Shown here: positions 19,860-31,858 of the stretch, in pieces | How positions within the stretch are numbered: position 1 is the stretch's first letter | How the letters are laid out: each line of letters begins with the position of its first letter | Origin: Plantago major | Taxonomy: Eukaryota > Streptophyta > Magnoliopsida > Lamiales > Plantaginaceae | DNA length: 64,000 bases | Assembly: GCA_026545765.1 (NCBI GenBank) | Contig: JAIFAC010000415.1 | Location: 44,013-108,012 of the forward strand | Direction of reading: 5' to 3' | Notes under the pieces: generated by a model | Databases searched by the model: none | What the model saw: the letters and a program-made list of their open reading frames with translations, nothing else | What the model was told of the DNA's origin: nothing | Translations under genes and position numbers: made by a program

Positions 19860-20776
19860 ATGTACGGCACAATGCGCATGCAAGATTACAGCTTGTAATA
19901 AGATCAATAGCCACTTCAAAATAACGCAAGAACAAGGCATGTGACTCAATATTTCAAATTGTGTCAAGCATCAAGTTGAAAGGCAAATTGTAATGTAGTC
20001 TCCATCCTATGAGCATATGACGTTGCAAACATGTTTTCTAAGCATACTTCAACAAGTTAATACCATGTGAGCAAGTAATCGAGGGATAAAGGGGTCGACA
20101 AAGGAGTTTGTCCTATTGAGATATTTTATCGAACACTTGGTAGGCAAGAACAAAAACCTTCAAATTCTCAAACGATTTGTCAAATCTCCATCAAGCAAGT
20201 GTTAATGTAGTGAATACTAAAAGTAAGTATGCATCCACATATCTCAAGCATCAACAAATCAATCAAATTAAGCACATAATTGCTAAGCACTAAAGAAGCA
20301 AGAAGAAAGTGCAAGCAAAGAGTTGAATGATAAAGGCATTGAATTGAAGATGTAATGAAGATAGTAATGAGTAGGGATTACTTGATGTTGATGATGGATG
20401 GGCAAGCCAATGCAATGGGGATGATAGAATTATAGAGAAAGTGAAGAATTTCGAAGAGAAATGAGGTGGGAAGGAGAAAACGTTTTGGGGTTTTAAAGGG
20501 AGGAGTGAGTCAAGAAGCCCATCATGTCCATCGGCGCAGCGAGGTCACGCCTCAACGCACCTCGAACGCGATAAATCGCATGTTTTTTGAATCTTTTAGT
20601 TTTTTTGTTTTTTCAAAAAGCAAACATAATAAATAAGAAAATTTGAAAATGATTTTGAAAAGTTTTTCGAAAAATAATTTTGGCATGGAAAACGAGAAAA
20701 AGATGAAAATTGAAAATGCGAATGTAAATGCGTAAAAGTAAACGTGACATTGGGTTGCCTCCCAAGAAGTGCTTGT
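19860..20776. other. Spacer between gag and second ORF of B
   Basis: No ORF. It contains a short GC-richer stretch near 20520-20580 in otherwise AT-rich sequence. This is where pol would lie in a complete element. Confidence 0.5.
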
Positions 20777-22175
20777 TTAAGGTCTTATAGCTCGACCCCT
20801 GGTTAACGACTCAGTTGTTGGGGTGGGCACCCTGATCTTCATTAGATCTATTATCGAGAATTGTTTCTCTTCTCTTCTCGTGTCATCTTTACTCCCTCCT
20901 AGTTCGATTTCGATGATCACTGAGTCTAGGTCGTATCCTTCCTCCGGATGCCCCATTCGGCCAAATTCACGAACGAATTCCGATCTTTCCTGATGGTTGT
21001 ATGCGAGCTCGTTCATGTCCTATCTAACCTCATATGTCTATCTTTCATTTTGTTGAAGACGTTCCTCAATCCTTGCAAACCTTTCCCTAGCTCCTCCGAA
21101 TGTAGTTCCAAATCCCATGATGGCTTCTCCTTGTCCTCTTATGGTGACTTCCATCCTCATCATTTCATTCATTAAGAAGCTAACCTTCCTTTCTAGTTCC
21201 AACAGCCGCTGTTGGACAGGAAAATCTAATGCTCTTCCCGGTATTGGCATTAAGGGTTGGCCCACTGATTTTCTTTCGGGGTGGTTGACCTCAATATAGT
21301 ATGCTTCCTCAGTTGAGGTTGCCCTTGAAGGTGCTCTACTTTTTCCTCGTCCTTTTTGTCTGGAGTTTTCACTTATGTTTTCGCATACCTCCCAAATCCT
21401 CTGTGGCGGTATGTTTAGCAGGTTTCCTTGACATGCTCCATCGATGAGTGCCTGGCTAATGGAGTCAATTCCCCTGTAAAAAATGCTGACTTTGTCGAAC
21501 GTTCCACATGAGTACGCTGGCGCTTGTCCAAGAACTTATATCTCTCCCACGCTCGTGAAAGGTTTCTCCGCCAAATTGGCTAAAGTTCGATTTGGTTCTT
21601 CGTGTCGATGTCTTCTTAAGCGGAAGTACTGAGCATAAACTTATTGACCACTTCGCCCCATGTGCTCGCATCGCTTGATGGTAGTGAACATAACCAATCC
21701 TTCGCCTTGTCCTTGAGGCAATTAGGGAATACCCTTCTCCGAAGCTGACATTCTGTGAGCCCATTGAGTGGTATACCTCCAACTACTATGTAGAACTCCC
21801 TAAGAAATTGCATCGGGTTTTCAGTCAGGTTCCCGTAGAAGTGTTGTAGCCGTTCGTATGAGTGCCCTTTAGGTCATATTCGTCATGCACCCTCTCAAGG
21901 TAGATGCTCAAGTATGAGGTGTAAATCTCGCATAACATAGTCGCGCATGGTTTGTCTTCTTCATCCATTAGTTCCACCTTGCGTGGCTATCCTTCTTCCG
22001 CTCTCATCTAATCTTAATCTTTCCTCGCTATCCTTAGCCTTTCTCGCTCTAGTCCTTCTCCTCATTCTTAATCTCGAGATGAGCCCCACCAGCTTCTTCG
22101 AGTTTGCACATCTAACGTAACTGTGGTGAGTCTCATTGTCGGTACCTCCTTGTTTGCGTGACTAGTTGGCTCCAT
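20777..22175 (-). pseudogene. Gag of element B, frameshifted
   Basis: The minus strand reads MQFLREFYIVVGGI, CLKDKAKDWLCSLP, TWGEVVNKF, then in another frame FSQFGGETFHERWERYKFL and LIDGACQGNLL, the landmarks of plant gypsy gag in order. A continuous segment then gives LELERKVSFLMNEMMR and a coiled coil (21265-21038), a stop, and an acidic tail (21016-20777). At least two frameshifts and one stop are present. The proposed start (22175) is the first ATG after the primer site that leads into related residues, but the N-terminal 100 codons are badly broken. Confidence 0.68.
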
Positions 22176-22569
22176 GCTTTTCCGCTTAGTAAGAGCACCA
22201 ATGCAAGCTTTTACAGATACAAATAGATAATACTAAAAAGATAATAAGCGTAAATCTAAAATTACGTGTTTTTGAATTTTCTTGATAAGGAAGTAAACTA
22301 ATGCAGAAAGAAAATATTTTTCGATTTTTGAATAAGGAAGTAAACTAATATGGAAGGAAAATATTTTTAGATTTTCTTGATAAGGAAGTAAACTAATATG
22401 GGAAAGAAAATAGTTTTTGGATTTTTTGCCGTGGAGAAAGATTCTCACAGATTTTCTGATTTTTTTGGGTTTATGCTGTACGTATTAAAAAGGCAGTGCA
22501 TAAATTAAAAAGCGAAAGATAGATTTCAACTTATCTCGGTCAGTTGAAACTTGCTTGAGCGGTCAAGTG

Positions 22570-22586
22570 TCCCCGCAGCGACGCCA
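22570..22586 (-). promoter_or_regulatory. tRNA primer binding site of element B
   Basis: The minus strand reads TGGCGTCGCTGCGGGGA a few bases inside the 5' LTR, a variant of the site at 4285 and 31761. Confidence 0.72.
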
Positions 22587-22590
22587 AATT

Positions 22591-23825
22591 TTAATGTGCC
22601 TCAGAGATCTCGTTGTCAGAGAACTTGTAATTCCAAGTACAATGAAGATAAAATTTATAAGTTAGAAGTCCTCAAATACAGCTTTATAGCGGAAAGTCGA
22701 CTCAGATGTCTCCACGACACTTAGCATAGGAATAAGCAAATTTGAATGCGTAAAAGTAAATGCTTTCTTATCTCGCATGTAATGATCATCAAAGAACCCT
22801 AAATTGCTTTATTGTAAATCAATAGTTGACAGGCGTAAAGGTTTCTCAACCTCCCTCTTCTATGCTACTCCTAACTTCCTAGTTAAAATTTTACGCAGTT
22901 ACCTCTAACGACAGCAGGGGATAATACTATGGTGCTAAGGCGCAGCCCCTACTCAGTTCAATGAAACTACTGTGTCACTCAGCAGAACATCACAACACGA
23001 AGGATGTATAGAGTTGTATAACCGCGATTTACGTCAAATAACTATTTCATTAACATATCACAGTATGTAAAGAAGTAGCAAAAGCAGATTTACGGCGGTT
23101 CGCCTTTACAAAAGGAAATTAGCTACTCATAGTAATTCTAGAACAGTAATTGTCTAAGAAGAAAGGAAGAAGAAGCTTAGTCTCTGATGATCTTGATGTC
23201 TCCGTGTCAGCCGCTTCTGTGGTTTCTCCTTCTTGGCCGACGGCCGAGTCAGTTTCACTTCGAGGACCGGTCTCCCGAGGAGAGATGCTTCGAAATGTAG
23301 AAATCTGAGACCCCTGAGGTCTTATTTATAGGTGAAATTTCGACCTCCAAACCGCCATTCTTCAATAACGAGGGTTTAGGAAGGGCTTGCATCGACAGCC
23401 AAAAATAGCCCACGAAAAATAGGCATGATCATGTCACCGTCGCCAGAAGGGCCCTTCATGTCCTCGTGGCCGCCATCTTCGATTGGTGCAGCTTCAAATT
23501 TATTTTCTTCGTTCTTCAATTTCGCTTCATAACTCGCTTCTAAAAGTGGTCTTATACAAAGTTGTTCCATCTTCAAGTATCTTCGCATCGGTTGGTCGCA
23601 TGACATGTTTTGAATCCTCGAACTCCGTAACGGCTGATCCGCGATTTGCTTCCTTTTCCGCTTTGGCACAATGATGCTGTTGCACCAAATCGCAAAATCC
23701 TCAAAACCACGATCATGACCTACAGAAAACACACAAAGTTGGTAATTGACCATAAAACAATTGCATCTAGGGCAAAAAATGAGGGTCTAAAAGTATGCTA
23801 TATCACACATTTCATTGTCACATCA
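22591..23825 (-). repeat. 5' LTR of element B
   Basis: The minus-strand start TGATGTGACAATG is at 23825; the inner end near 22591 adjoins the primer site. It corresponds segment by segment to 15614-16901. Confidence 0.8.
23322..23330 (-). promoter_or_regulatory. TATA box in B 5' LTR
   Basis: TATAAATAA on the minus strand at the position conserved in this LTR family; would drive the genomic transcript of B. Confidence 0.65.
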
Positions 23826-24919
23826 CCAATCCGCCCGTGATAAGTGTCAACCGATCCATCGCAGTTTGCGAAAAAATACACTCGCCATGGTTATCGATTA
23901 GGACAACCCGCCATAGGCAGGTCGGTTAGAATTTTGGTAAAAACCGCCTGCATCTTCGCCAGACATCCCTATATTAAAAACATAAAGATAAATTGTTAGT
24001 AGTAGTAATTCTCGTAAGGTATACCTCAGAGACCGACTGATATTTTTAAGTATTAATTTATATGTTTTAAATTATATCAATAATATTTTATATGTAAACA
24101 TTTTATGTTGTGTGTGTGTGTAACAACGATATTTTTAGTAAAAATCTACAATATTTATGGCTATTACGATAATGCATGACGGTCCTTTTTTATTATCTAT
24201 AAATACGGTCTCAAAAGACTTACTATTACAACTACAACAACAACAACAACAACTACTACTACTACTACTACTATTATTTTTGCGTCTAATAAAATTTCAT
24301 ACATTTTGAAAAAAGATAGTGATACATAAAAATTGATTGTTGAAATAATCAACGTGGACGGACGATTACTTAAACTAATTAAAATAGAGATTTTATCACC
24401 ACTATGGTATAAATTCCCCAATTATTATCAATTATATGATTTAGGAATTCTCGCCATCACAGCTCCGCCCTTCTCTACTCCACTCTATGCTTAATTTTCT
24501 TTTTCTTGTCCCGATTCAATTTTCACTATTGTTTCATTTCCAATAGATGAATCACGTCAATTAGTTGGCTCTTCTTTAGCTGTGAGCTAACTCAATCTGA
24601 TAGTAATTCAGTTTAGATTTCTTATTTCACTATTGCTTAATATTTTGGGTGTTGCAGTTGAGGACGAGTGAGAGCGAATCTTTTGGAGATTGTGGATCAA
24701 CTTTCAAGCCGAAAATGAAAGGAATTCACCGCAAAAATGTTGCCTGAAGACTCCCCGCCAAATTTTGCATATACACGATTTTACCCCACTCCTTGACCAC
24801 CTCAATCCATCGGTTTTCTTGCACTTTCAATGTGTGTGTGTGTGTGTCTATTTAGTGAACTCAACTTACCAGCATCAAGAATTTGAAGGTACTGCTTAAT
24901 TTATGGACTATCATTTAGT
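23826..24919. other. Non-coding sequence left of the hAT
   Basis: AT-rich, with a CAA/CTA microsatellite (24231-24276) and a short GT repeat (24831-24848). CAGTTGAGGACGAG at 24656 follows an acceptor-like site. It may be the 5' region of the ORF1-type gene at 28691, split by the hAT. No coding frame is convincing. Confidence 0.4.
24231..24276. repeat. CAA/CTA microsatellite
   Basis: Runs of CAA followed by runs of CTA. Confidence 0.9.
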
Positions 24920-24927
24920 CATGGTTT
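24920..24927. repeat. Left 8-bp target duplication of hAT
   Basis: CATGGTTT, identical to 28409-28416. Confidence 0.9.
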
Positions 24928-25261
24928 CAGGCGTTTTAATTTAATATCAGGGTAACATTATTGAAAAAGAAAATTCTTTGACAATTTTTTTTCTTCATGG
25001 CATGAAAACAGTAAGTATCCACGCAAAATGCCCTTGTTTTATAAAAGGTGGAAAAAATTGAATAAGTTAATGAAGTAAACAAGAAACCAATAGAATACGG
25101 GCCACACAAAAGAGATAAATTCCATTTTATCAAGTACACCATACCTAATCAAAACACATCATGATCCTTGGACACCCATAAGTTCTAAAACCAAAACAAG
25201 TTCTAATAAATTTTACATAAAGTAGTCAACTTAACTATACGAAAACACTAAAAACAAATTA

Positions 25262-27261
25262 TTAAAGTTGAACTTTACGATGCTTTATCTCGTTGAACTC
25301 ATCAATAGCTGAATCACAATCAATGCCTTGAGCTATCTCCCGTTCAACATAAATGACCATAGAATCTGTTAAATACTCATCACACATCTTATTGCGAATA
25401 ACTAATTTTACAAGTTTCATAGCAGAAAATGCTCGCTCAGTTGTTGCTGTAGATACTTGAAGACTTAATACTATTCCAATCAACCTGTTAAGTGTATAAG
25501 CATTCAATGTATGAGGAGACACCGATATTGTAAAATTTGAAGAATAAATATTAATTGAAAAAAAAAACAAAAGATAAGTAAAGTAGAACTAACCTGTCAA
25601 TTAAATTGTAGTGAGAAGACTTGCGTGTCTCATCTCTAAATCTCTCATGGGAAGTAACATCAACCGCATAATACTCCAATTGAAGACTCAAGTACTTGAA
25701 GTCCATTTCACTAAAATAGGCAGGATAGTACTTCTGAGCAAGACTACAAATGTGATCAATATTGAATCGTTCAAAGTTATATTTAGGTTCCAAAGCAACA
25801 CTAAGCTTAATAAGCTCCAAAGCATCATCATTAAACCTAATGGAAATCTCCTCAACTTGAAAATCAATTGCAGCGTGAAATATATCAATACGATAATGAT
25901 GTTCGACAGTGATGAAATCATTTTGTTGGCATGAACGTCCAGTAGCTGATAAATAACAGTCTTCCATATTGGGCATCTGAACCTGATGCTTTTCACAAAA
26001 CGATCTAACATATTCAAGAAGCAACTGTATAAGCAATGCACATAATAAGCAGAGAGAGCCTCTCGAAGAAAAAGAACATGTAGTCCATTTTACGAGCCAC
26101 GCATTTTACTTACACCGTCATATCCTTGACCCCGAATGTCGTGGGCCTGCAAGTTGTATCTACCAATAGAGGCACATATACTAGCCTTAAGTGTTGCAGT
26201 TGTAGTATCACTGACATGAACAATATCAAAGAAACTCTCCCTAATAAATCCACGAATCTAATTACAATAGCCATTTATTCTTTATCAGAAGTGTCTTTCG
26301 CTTCATCAACTAAGATAGAAAACTTCACATCTCCAATTTCTTCACGAATTTTATCTTTCACCATGTCCGAAAGAATATGTAATATTTCTTTCTGTATAGT
26401 TGATGATGTATACTTTGCATTCTTTGGAGCATTCTCTAACACAACAACATCAATATCATCATTCATTTTTCGTAGAAGAGTAATCATCTCAATAAAGTTT
26501 CCCCTATTTGCCGAGGATTCAAATTCATCATGTCCTCTAAGCCCACATGCTTGCAAAGAAAGCCAACGAACACTTTCTATTGTTGCCTGAAGTCGCAAAC
26601 GATTCCTTTCAACCTCTTCTGGTTTCTTGTGATTCAATAATGTATAAATGTGACCTTCACATTCTTCAAATCATCAAGAGCAATTCCAGCCTTTTGATGT
26701 GGCAAGTTTGGGACTCCATAATGAGAGGTAAAATGCACACCAACTAGGACTATTAACCCGATTCCAACAATTAAACTCATCCTTAACTAATGCAGGATTA
26801 TGTAAAGCTTTATTTTCAAAATGATAGCACGGAAAGAAAAATGCATTATCTGTTGAAAGGGAGTACTCTAACCAAGTCCACTGATTAAACCAAGACTTTG
26901 AAAAGTAATGCATTTGGCCAGCTATTTTAAATCCCTTATGGTGAGGTAAATTAGGTTGATAAGGTCCCATCTTGATGTAAGCTCTTCTAATTGCATCCCT
27001 TTGATTGAAAGGATATTCTCATATTGGTGTACGTAATGTCGGGTCTCGCTCAAATAAATTTAGATCAACTGCAGTTGTCGGCAATTCAGAATGTTGTTGT
27101 TGCTCAACATTGGCACTCGAGATATTAATAGGAGATTGAGAAGGTACTTCATTCACAGTGAAAACCTCCCTTTGTTTAAAGAAAGAGTGCGTATTAGATT
27201 TAGAGCTCCCTCCTTTCACCGCGATAGTCTTTCTTTTCTTAGCTGCTTGAGCTCTCATCAT
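25262..27261 (-). pseudogene. hAT transposase (TTF-type, MYM-like family), broken
   Basis: The N-terminus is lysine-rich (AAKKRKT), followed by LRTPI, a TGA at 27019-27021 where the family has tryptophan, then RRAYIKMGPYQPNLP and FFFPCYHF of the TTF zinc finger. The catalytic part follows with EEVERNRLRL, FSILVDEAKDTSDKE, a RGQGYDG motif near 26115, YYAVDV and, at the C-terminus, TATTERAFSAMKLVK of the dimerisation domain. It would excise and reinsert the element in the nucleus. Frameshifts near 26640, 26260 and 26050 and the TGA make it inactive as read. Length and domain order are otherwise near complete. Confidence 0.85.
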
Positions 27262-28288
27262 TTACAAATTTATGTAACCTGGCATGAAAGTTAACACATA
27301 AATATTACAACTCAAAAGATTAATGAGCCTTTTTTCAAGTCCAACATAATTTATCAAATCATTTTATTAGAATATAAAGTGGAGTTTTACTACCTGCTAC
27401 TACATTCAAGAATTGCTGCTACAAAATAAGATACATAGAATACTCTTCATTAAAAAAGCAAAACACCCACCATTGTCATTAACAAACTAAAACAGGATAT
27501 ATTGTATGTCTTTACCAAATTATTAAGTATTAACATGTGCAATATTGCAACTGAACCAAACAAAACTCCAAAACAACAATACTTTTATATTTGCAGTTGT
27601 TATGTACATAGCATTTGCTAGGTCTTTTATATTTACAATTAAATCAAACAAAAATACAATACTGCAACTAAGATTTATTTCTTTTATATTTGCAAGTTGC
27701 AACTAAACCAAACCAAACTTCAATACAAGCATTTGCTTCTTTTGGCACATGTGAAGCCTTTCAGCACCTTACACACCAAACCATCACACCACAGCTTGAG
27801 ACAATCACTTCAATCCATTTTAGTTTTACCAAACAAAGCTAAGTACTGTCCACCCACAATATCAACCGCCCATGTTTCAACCATCAATTATAAATGTTGA
27901 ATTATTAATCCATTCCACTTCAATCGCCTCTATTTATATCATCAATTATCAATCCATTCCACTTTCCAGAGTATCAGAACCAGAATTATGAATAGTGCCG
28001 AAAAAATCAGTAAACCCTAGATTAGAATTTCAATTTCATTATAGCTCTGTAATTAGAGAGATTAAAGATGATAGAAGTTACATGTGAGGTGTGAGAGTAA
28101 AGAGAAGCAAACGAATTCAGAAAGAGTGAGATAGAAGAAGCAGCGAGATGCAAGAGGAAGAGCGGAGCCAAAGAGAAAGAGCGGAGTCTAGAAGTGAAGA
28201 GTGAAGACGCTGATGTTATGTTAAGTTGCAAGTGGGATGGATGGGTCTATTTGGTTCTCTCAGTATTATTATGTGTATAATTTTTTTA

Positions 28289-28289
28289 A

Positions 28290-28322
<33 letters not shown>
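28289..28322. repeat. AT microsatellite near hAT end
   Basis: A run of alternating AT followed by T-rich sequence, just inside the right end of the hAT. Confidence 0.85.
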
Positions 28323-28324
<2 letters not shown>

Positions 28325-28408
28325 TTTTATTTTTATTTTTTTATTTATTTTTTGGTGGTGACGGGTGGGGCTTAAGCCCTACCCAGCCTCGGGGTGGCCT
28401 CGCCCCTG

Positions 28409-28416
28409 CATGGTTT
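28409..28416. repeat. Right 8-bp target duplication of hAT
   Basis: CATGGTTT, identical to 24920-24927. Confidence 0.9.
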
Positions 28417-28690
28417 ATCTCTCTGCTGTATTTCTTACTCCTTCTTGTTGTAGGATGTTTATAAAACAAGTACGTTGATTGTTATTTACTTGTCATTGTT
28501 CTTAGTTTATGGTTTGCTTTTGTGTATTTTATTACCAATGTTTGCACTGCACCACAAGTTTAGCTCTATGTAGGCTATTGAAAATTTTCACTACTTATGC
28601 TATAATTTTGATATTTCTTAGTCTTTCTTGTTGTAGGCCGTTTATAACACATTCTAATTGTGTTTCATTTGTCATTTTTTTTAATCCAAG

Positions 28691-29990
28691 ATGTCTAGGT
28701 TGCAAGGAGATAAGTATGACCGCTTTTCCAATGGTCATGGGAGGGGCAGGTCTGGACGGATAATGACACCATCCACCAACATGGTGATGCAAATTCTGGA
28801 TGTTCATCGGCACCAGATAGAGAGATGATGCATGCCAGAGACCATTCAATGAATGCACCTCGATCAAATGTGCACCCTCAACAGCCGTTGTGGATGGGAA
28901 ACTGTAGCTTTACGCAGGCAACACACTTCATGCAAAACACAACTAACTCATGCAGCATTCTGATTCACTAGCCTAATATCATGCTGAGTGATGTTAAACT
29001 CTTGCTAAGAAATTTAATGGTTGACGTAGGGCCATTTATCGGGACAAACTTTGAAGCTGGCACGTCCAACTAGGCTGCACCAAGTCAAAATGGGAATCTA
29101 CAACTCACTGGAACTGATAGTGCTATCACTCATGGATACGGGGATCCTACCATGCATGCACCTCAATATCAAGCATTCACAGGGAGTACTCCCTCTACTA
29201 GGCCACCGATGCTCAACCACCCCGTAATATCTTCTTCCAGATCCCATGTCTGGTTCAGAACTATATCATCCACCAAATGTGAGGACTAGTCAACTAAAGC
29301 ATCCACAACAAATGGTTGAGAAGTTAAATCCTATAAAAAGTGGACGACGGGTTAATGCGTCCAGCGGAGATAAGTTTGTTTATGAAAAGCGTTCGTTGGT
29401 TTGGCCCCTGTCTTGCCAAAATAAATTCAATTTGAAGCAAGTTGAAAAAGACATATCATGTTTACTATGCCGACATTATAAAGGAGATTTTGAGTGGGAT
29501 GATGTGACACAAACAACGAGTAACGAGTTGTGGAAGGACTTCGGGGTAAATCTTTTCCAGGATCCTTTCAAATAGAACCCTTCAAATTGAAATTATTACA
29601 ATATAAACTAATATTTACACTTGGTCCTGCAGTTTAGGTATCGCTGGCATAAAACTAAAGAGTCAAGGATAGTTCAAGTGTGGGAGAAGCTGAATCATGA
29701 CAAGTTTAGGGAAATGTTAGGTCATGCCAAACAGGATCATTATAAAGGGTATATGTCGAGATGGTTGAAGGAGGCTGATTACCGAAAGTTGATAAAACAT
29801 TGGGAAGACGCCACATTTAAGGAAGTAAGTGAAAAAAGTCCAAGAACAGAGGTACAATGAAGGATGAATGTGGTAAGGTGATTAAGAAGGCATCAACTAC
29901 ATACACTTGCGGGTCTATTAGCATGGTAAATCATGACTATGCACTGGAATAAATTTGTATATGACTCATGTTTCTTAGTTTTGGCGAGCG
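28691..29990 (+). pseudogene. CACTA ORF1-type protein (Ptta/En/Spm), broken
   Basis: An ATG at 28691, after an intron-like TTGTTGTAG region, opens MSRLQGDKYDRF, ending in TGA at 28826. Other frames continue with a histidine/glutamine/proline-rich stretch. The conserved part is 29246-29575, then 29621-29860: VWEKLNHDKFREMLGHAK, MSRWLKEADYRKLIKHWED, then, in a further frame, TYTCGSISMVNH. This order (DNA-binding-like helix block, aromatic block, Gly-Ser-Ile segment) matches the ORF1 protein of CACTA elements and also the exons at 2773-3261, though in a distant version. It may be a dead CACTA or a domesticated relative. The hAT lies upstream and Athila C cuts the 3' part. Confidence 0.6.
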
Positions 29991-30214
29991 TTTGCAAATT
30001 GATTCATAAATTTCTCTATTTTGTGCTAGCATGGTACTGAGCATTCACTCACGCTTGGAGCCAAGGATAGGATATGGTGCATGCTCCCAAGTAGTCCCCT
30101 TTTTTATACATGAAGATTCCTATCCTGAACCCAAAAGCATTTGAGAGAAAGAAGGATAAATGAATGAAAAGAAAGTCGAAGAACTCTGTTGATGTCTCGA
30201 ATGGGTCGGATCCT

Positions 30215-31754
30215 TGATGTGACAATGAAATGTGCGATATAAAATGCTTTTAGACCCTTTTTTTTGCCTTAAATTCAATATTTGTATCATGTTATGGTCA
30301 AATACCAACTTCGTGTGTATTTTGTAGGTCATGATCGCATTTTTGAGGAATTGCACGATTTCAGGCGCCTAAACGACATAATTGTGCGAAATCGAGAAAG
30401 TTAAGCAAATACGCAGAATTGGCCAATGCACGGAGTTCGAGGTGTCAAAACATGTCATGTGACCAGCCAGTGCGAAGATAATTGAAAATGCTACAACTTT
30501 GTAGAAGACAACTTTTTGAGGAAACAAAGTACGAAGCCCGAAATTGAAGAATGAAGCAAACAAATTCGAATTTGTGGGAATCGCAGATGGCGATCCCCAG
30601 AGGAGTGCAGAAGGGTGTGTGCGGTCCTCTGTGGACTGCAGTACACTATATTTTTGATTTCATTGCTTTCGCCTCACAAGTTAGGCCGCTTTCCAACCTT
30701 CCTTACTGATCATTGGCGGTTTGAGCTCGGAATTTTCAGTATAAATAAGACCATTGGGGTCTCATAATGAAGAGAGAGCGGAACGGAAGGGTTCGAACAA
30801 GAGAACGGTACGTTAGGGTTCCGAAACACAAAAGCACCTCTCCTGAGAGATAACCAGTCCTCGGGGAAGTGAAACCCCAAAACCCTAGCCGTCAGCAAGC
30901 AATCAAGAAGACTTCAAGACATCCGAAGACACATCAAGATCGATCAAAGGAGGAGGAATCGAAGAGGAGAAGCTGAGGGTCAACACTCGCCATCTTCTTA
31001 CGGTTTAGTTGTTTCAAACATGATTTCAATTCAGTTTACAGTTTATTCACTTTCAGTTATGTCAGGCTAATTTACTTGTGTAAGGGTTAGCCGGGATCTT
31101 TGATTACTTGGTTTATATATGATGGAATAGTTGTAGCATCAATGTTGGTTATGCGATTGTTGTTCATGCCTGTGCTGTTTGAGGAAAGATGCTTTGTTTG
31201 TTTATGTTTTTGTGAGACATGAGTATTCATTGCACTAGATTAGGAGATGTCAGCTGTGTCTATAAGTTAATGTTCTGCCTGAGGTTTGTTGTTGACCTAG
31301 ACACTGGTGACAGCTTTGGGCTTGACGATAGTCTACATGGGTTATCTTTATCGATCGCATCGTGTAAGATATGTGACCTGTGTGACTCTTCAGCCGTAAC
31401 TATCGTTATATTTATTCCTTATACAAACCGTTTATCAATGTTAAGGTTAACGCTTGCATGTTTTTCTCTATAAGTTCTTAGTTCGTTAATTCACATTATA
31501 ATTACTTTTCTGCTTAAGTGTTTATTTTACTTATTCAAAAATACCAAAAATCTGTTATTTACTTTATATTGAAAATCAACCATTTAATATTATATTTCAA
31601 TCGAGCGTTATTCCCGAGAGAATGACATCTCGAGTTAACTTACCGCTATAAACTGTGTGTTAGTGAGCTTCTGGCAATTATAAATTTAATCTTTTGGTTG
31701 TATTTAGAGATTACAAATTCTACAATGAAAAATAAAATCTCTGAGTCCACATCA
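30215..31754 (+). repeat. 5' LTR of element C
   Basis: Starts TGATGTGACAATGAAATGTG and ends GTCCACATCA, followed by the primer site. Its reverse complement closely matches 34642-36167. Confidence 0.87.
30740..30747 (+). promoter_or_regulatory. TATA box in C LTR
   Basis: TATAAATA followed by AGACC, conserved in all four LTRs of this family in the window. Confidence 0.7.
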
Positions 31755-31760
31755 AAAATT

Positions 31761-31776
31761 TGGCACCGCTGCCGGG
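31761..31776 (+). promoter_or_regulatory. tRNA primer binding site of element C
   Basis: TGGCACCGCTGCCGGG, six bases after the LTR; same site as element A. Confidence 0.82.
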
Positions 31777-31858
31777 AAATAATTAGTAGATTGCCTGCGT
31801 AGAACTTATTTGGTTATTTTTTAGCAGTAACTACTTTTATTTCACAGGAAAACTCCAG

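Larger units (their letters stand above)
15614..23825 (-). mobile_element. Athila-like gypsy element B, non-autonomous
   Basis: Read on the minus strand: 5' LTR (23825-22591), primer site, gag, charged region, spacer, a second ORF, 3' non-coding region with repeated polypurine words, polypurine tract and 3' LTR (16901-15614). The LTRs share long runs such as CTAGTTAAAAT and CTCTAACGACAGCAGG. There is no reverse transcriptase or integrase. I could not find a matching target duplication, so the ends may be off by a few bases or altered. Confidence 0.78.
24928..28408 (-). mobile_element. hAT transposon with TTF zinc-finger transposase
   Basis: The element is bounded by the exact 8-bp repeat CATGGTTT on both sides, the target-site length of hAT elements. 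It starts CAGGCG and ends CGCCCCTG (complement CAGGGGCG), short imperfect terminal inverted repeats. Inside, on the minus strand, is a hAT transposase with N-terminal TTF-type zinc finger, DUF4371-type catalytic region and C-terminal dimerisation domain. The 5' flank of the gene (27262-28270) is AT-rich and non-coding. Confidence 0.92.

Noticed and set aside
20948-21299. Plus-strand ORFs over the B gag
   Set aside because: Antisense shadows of the gag C-terminal coiled coil.
15614-23830. Target duplication for element B
   Set aside because: Bases flanking the two ends (CTTAG and CCAAT) do not match; ends may be imprecise.
24231-24276. Polythreonine/polyvaline-type ORF
   Set aside because: CAA/CTA microsatellite translation.
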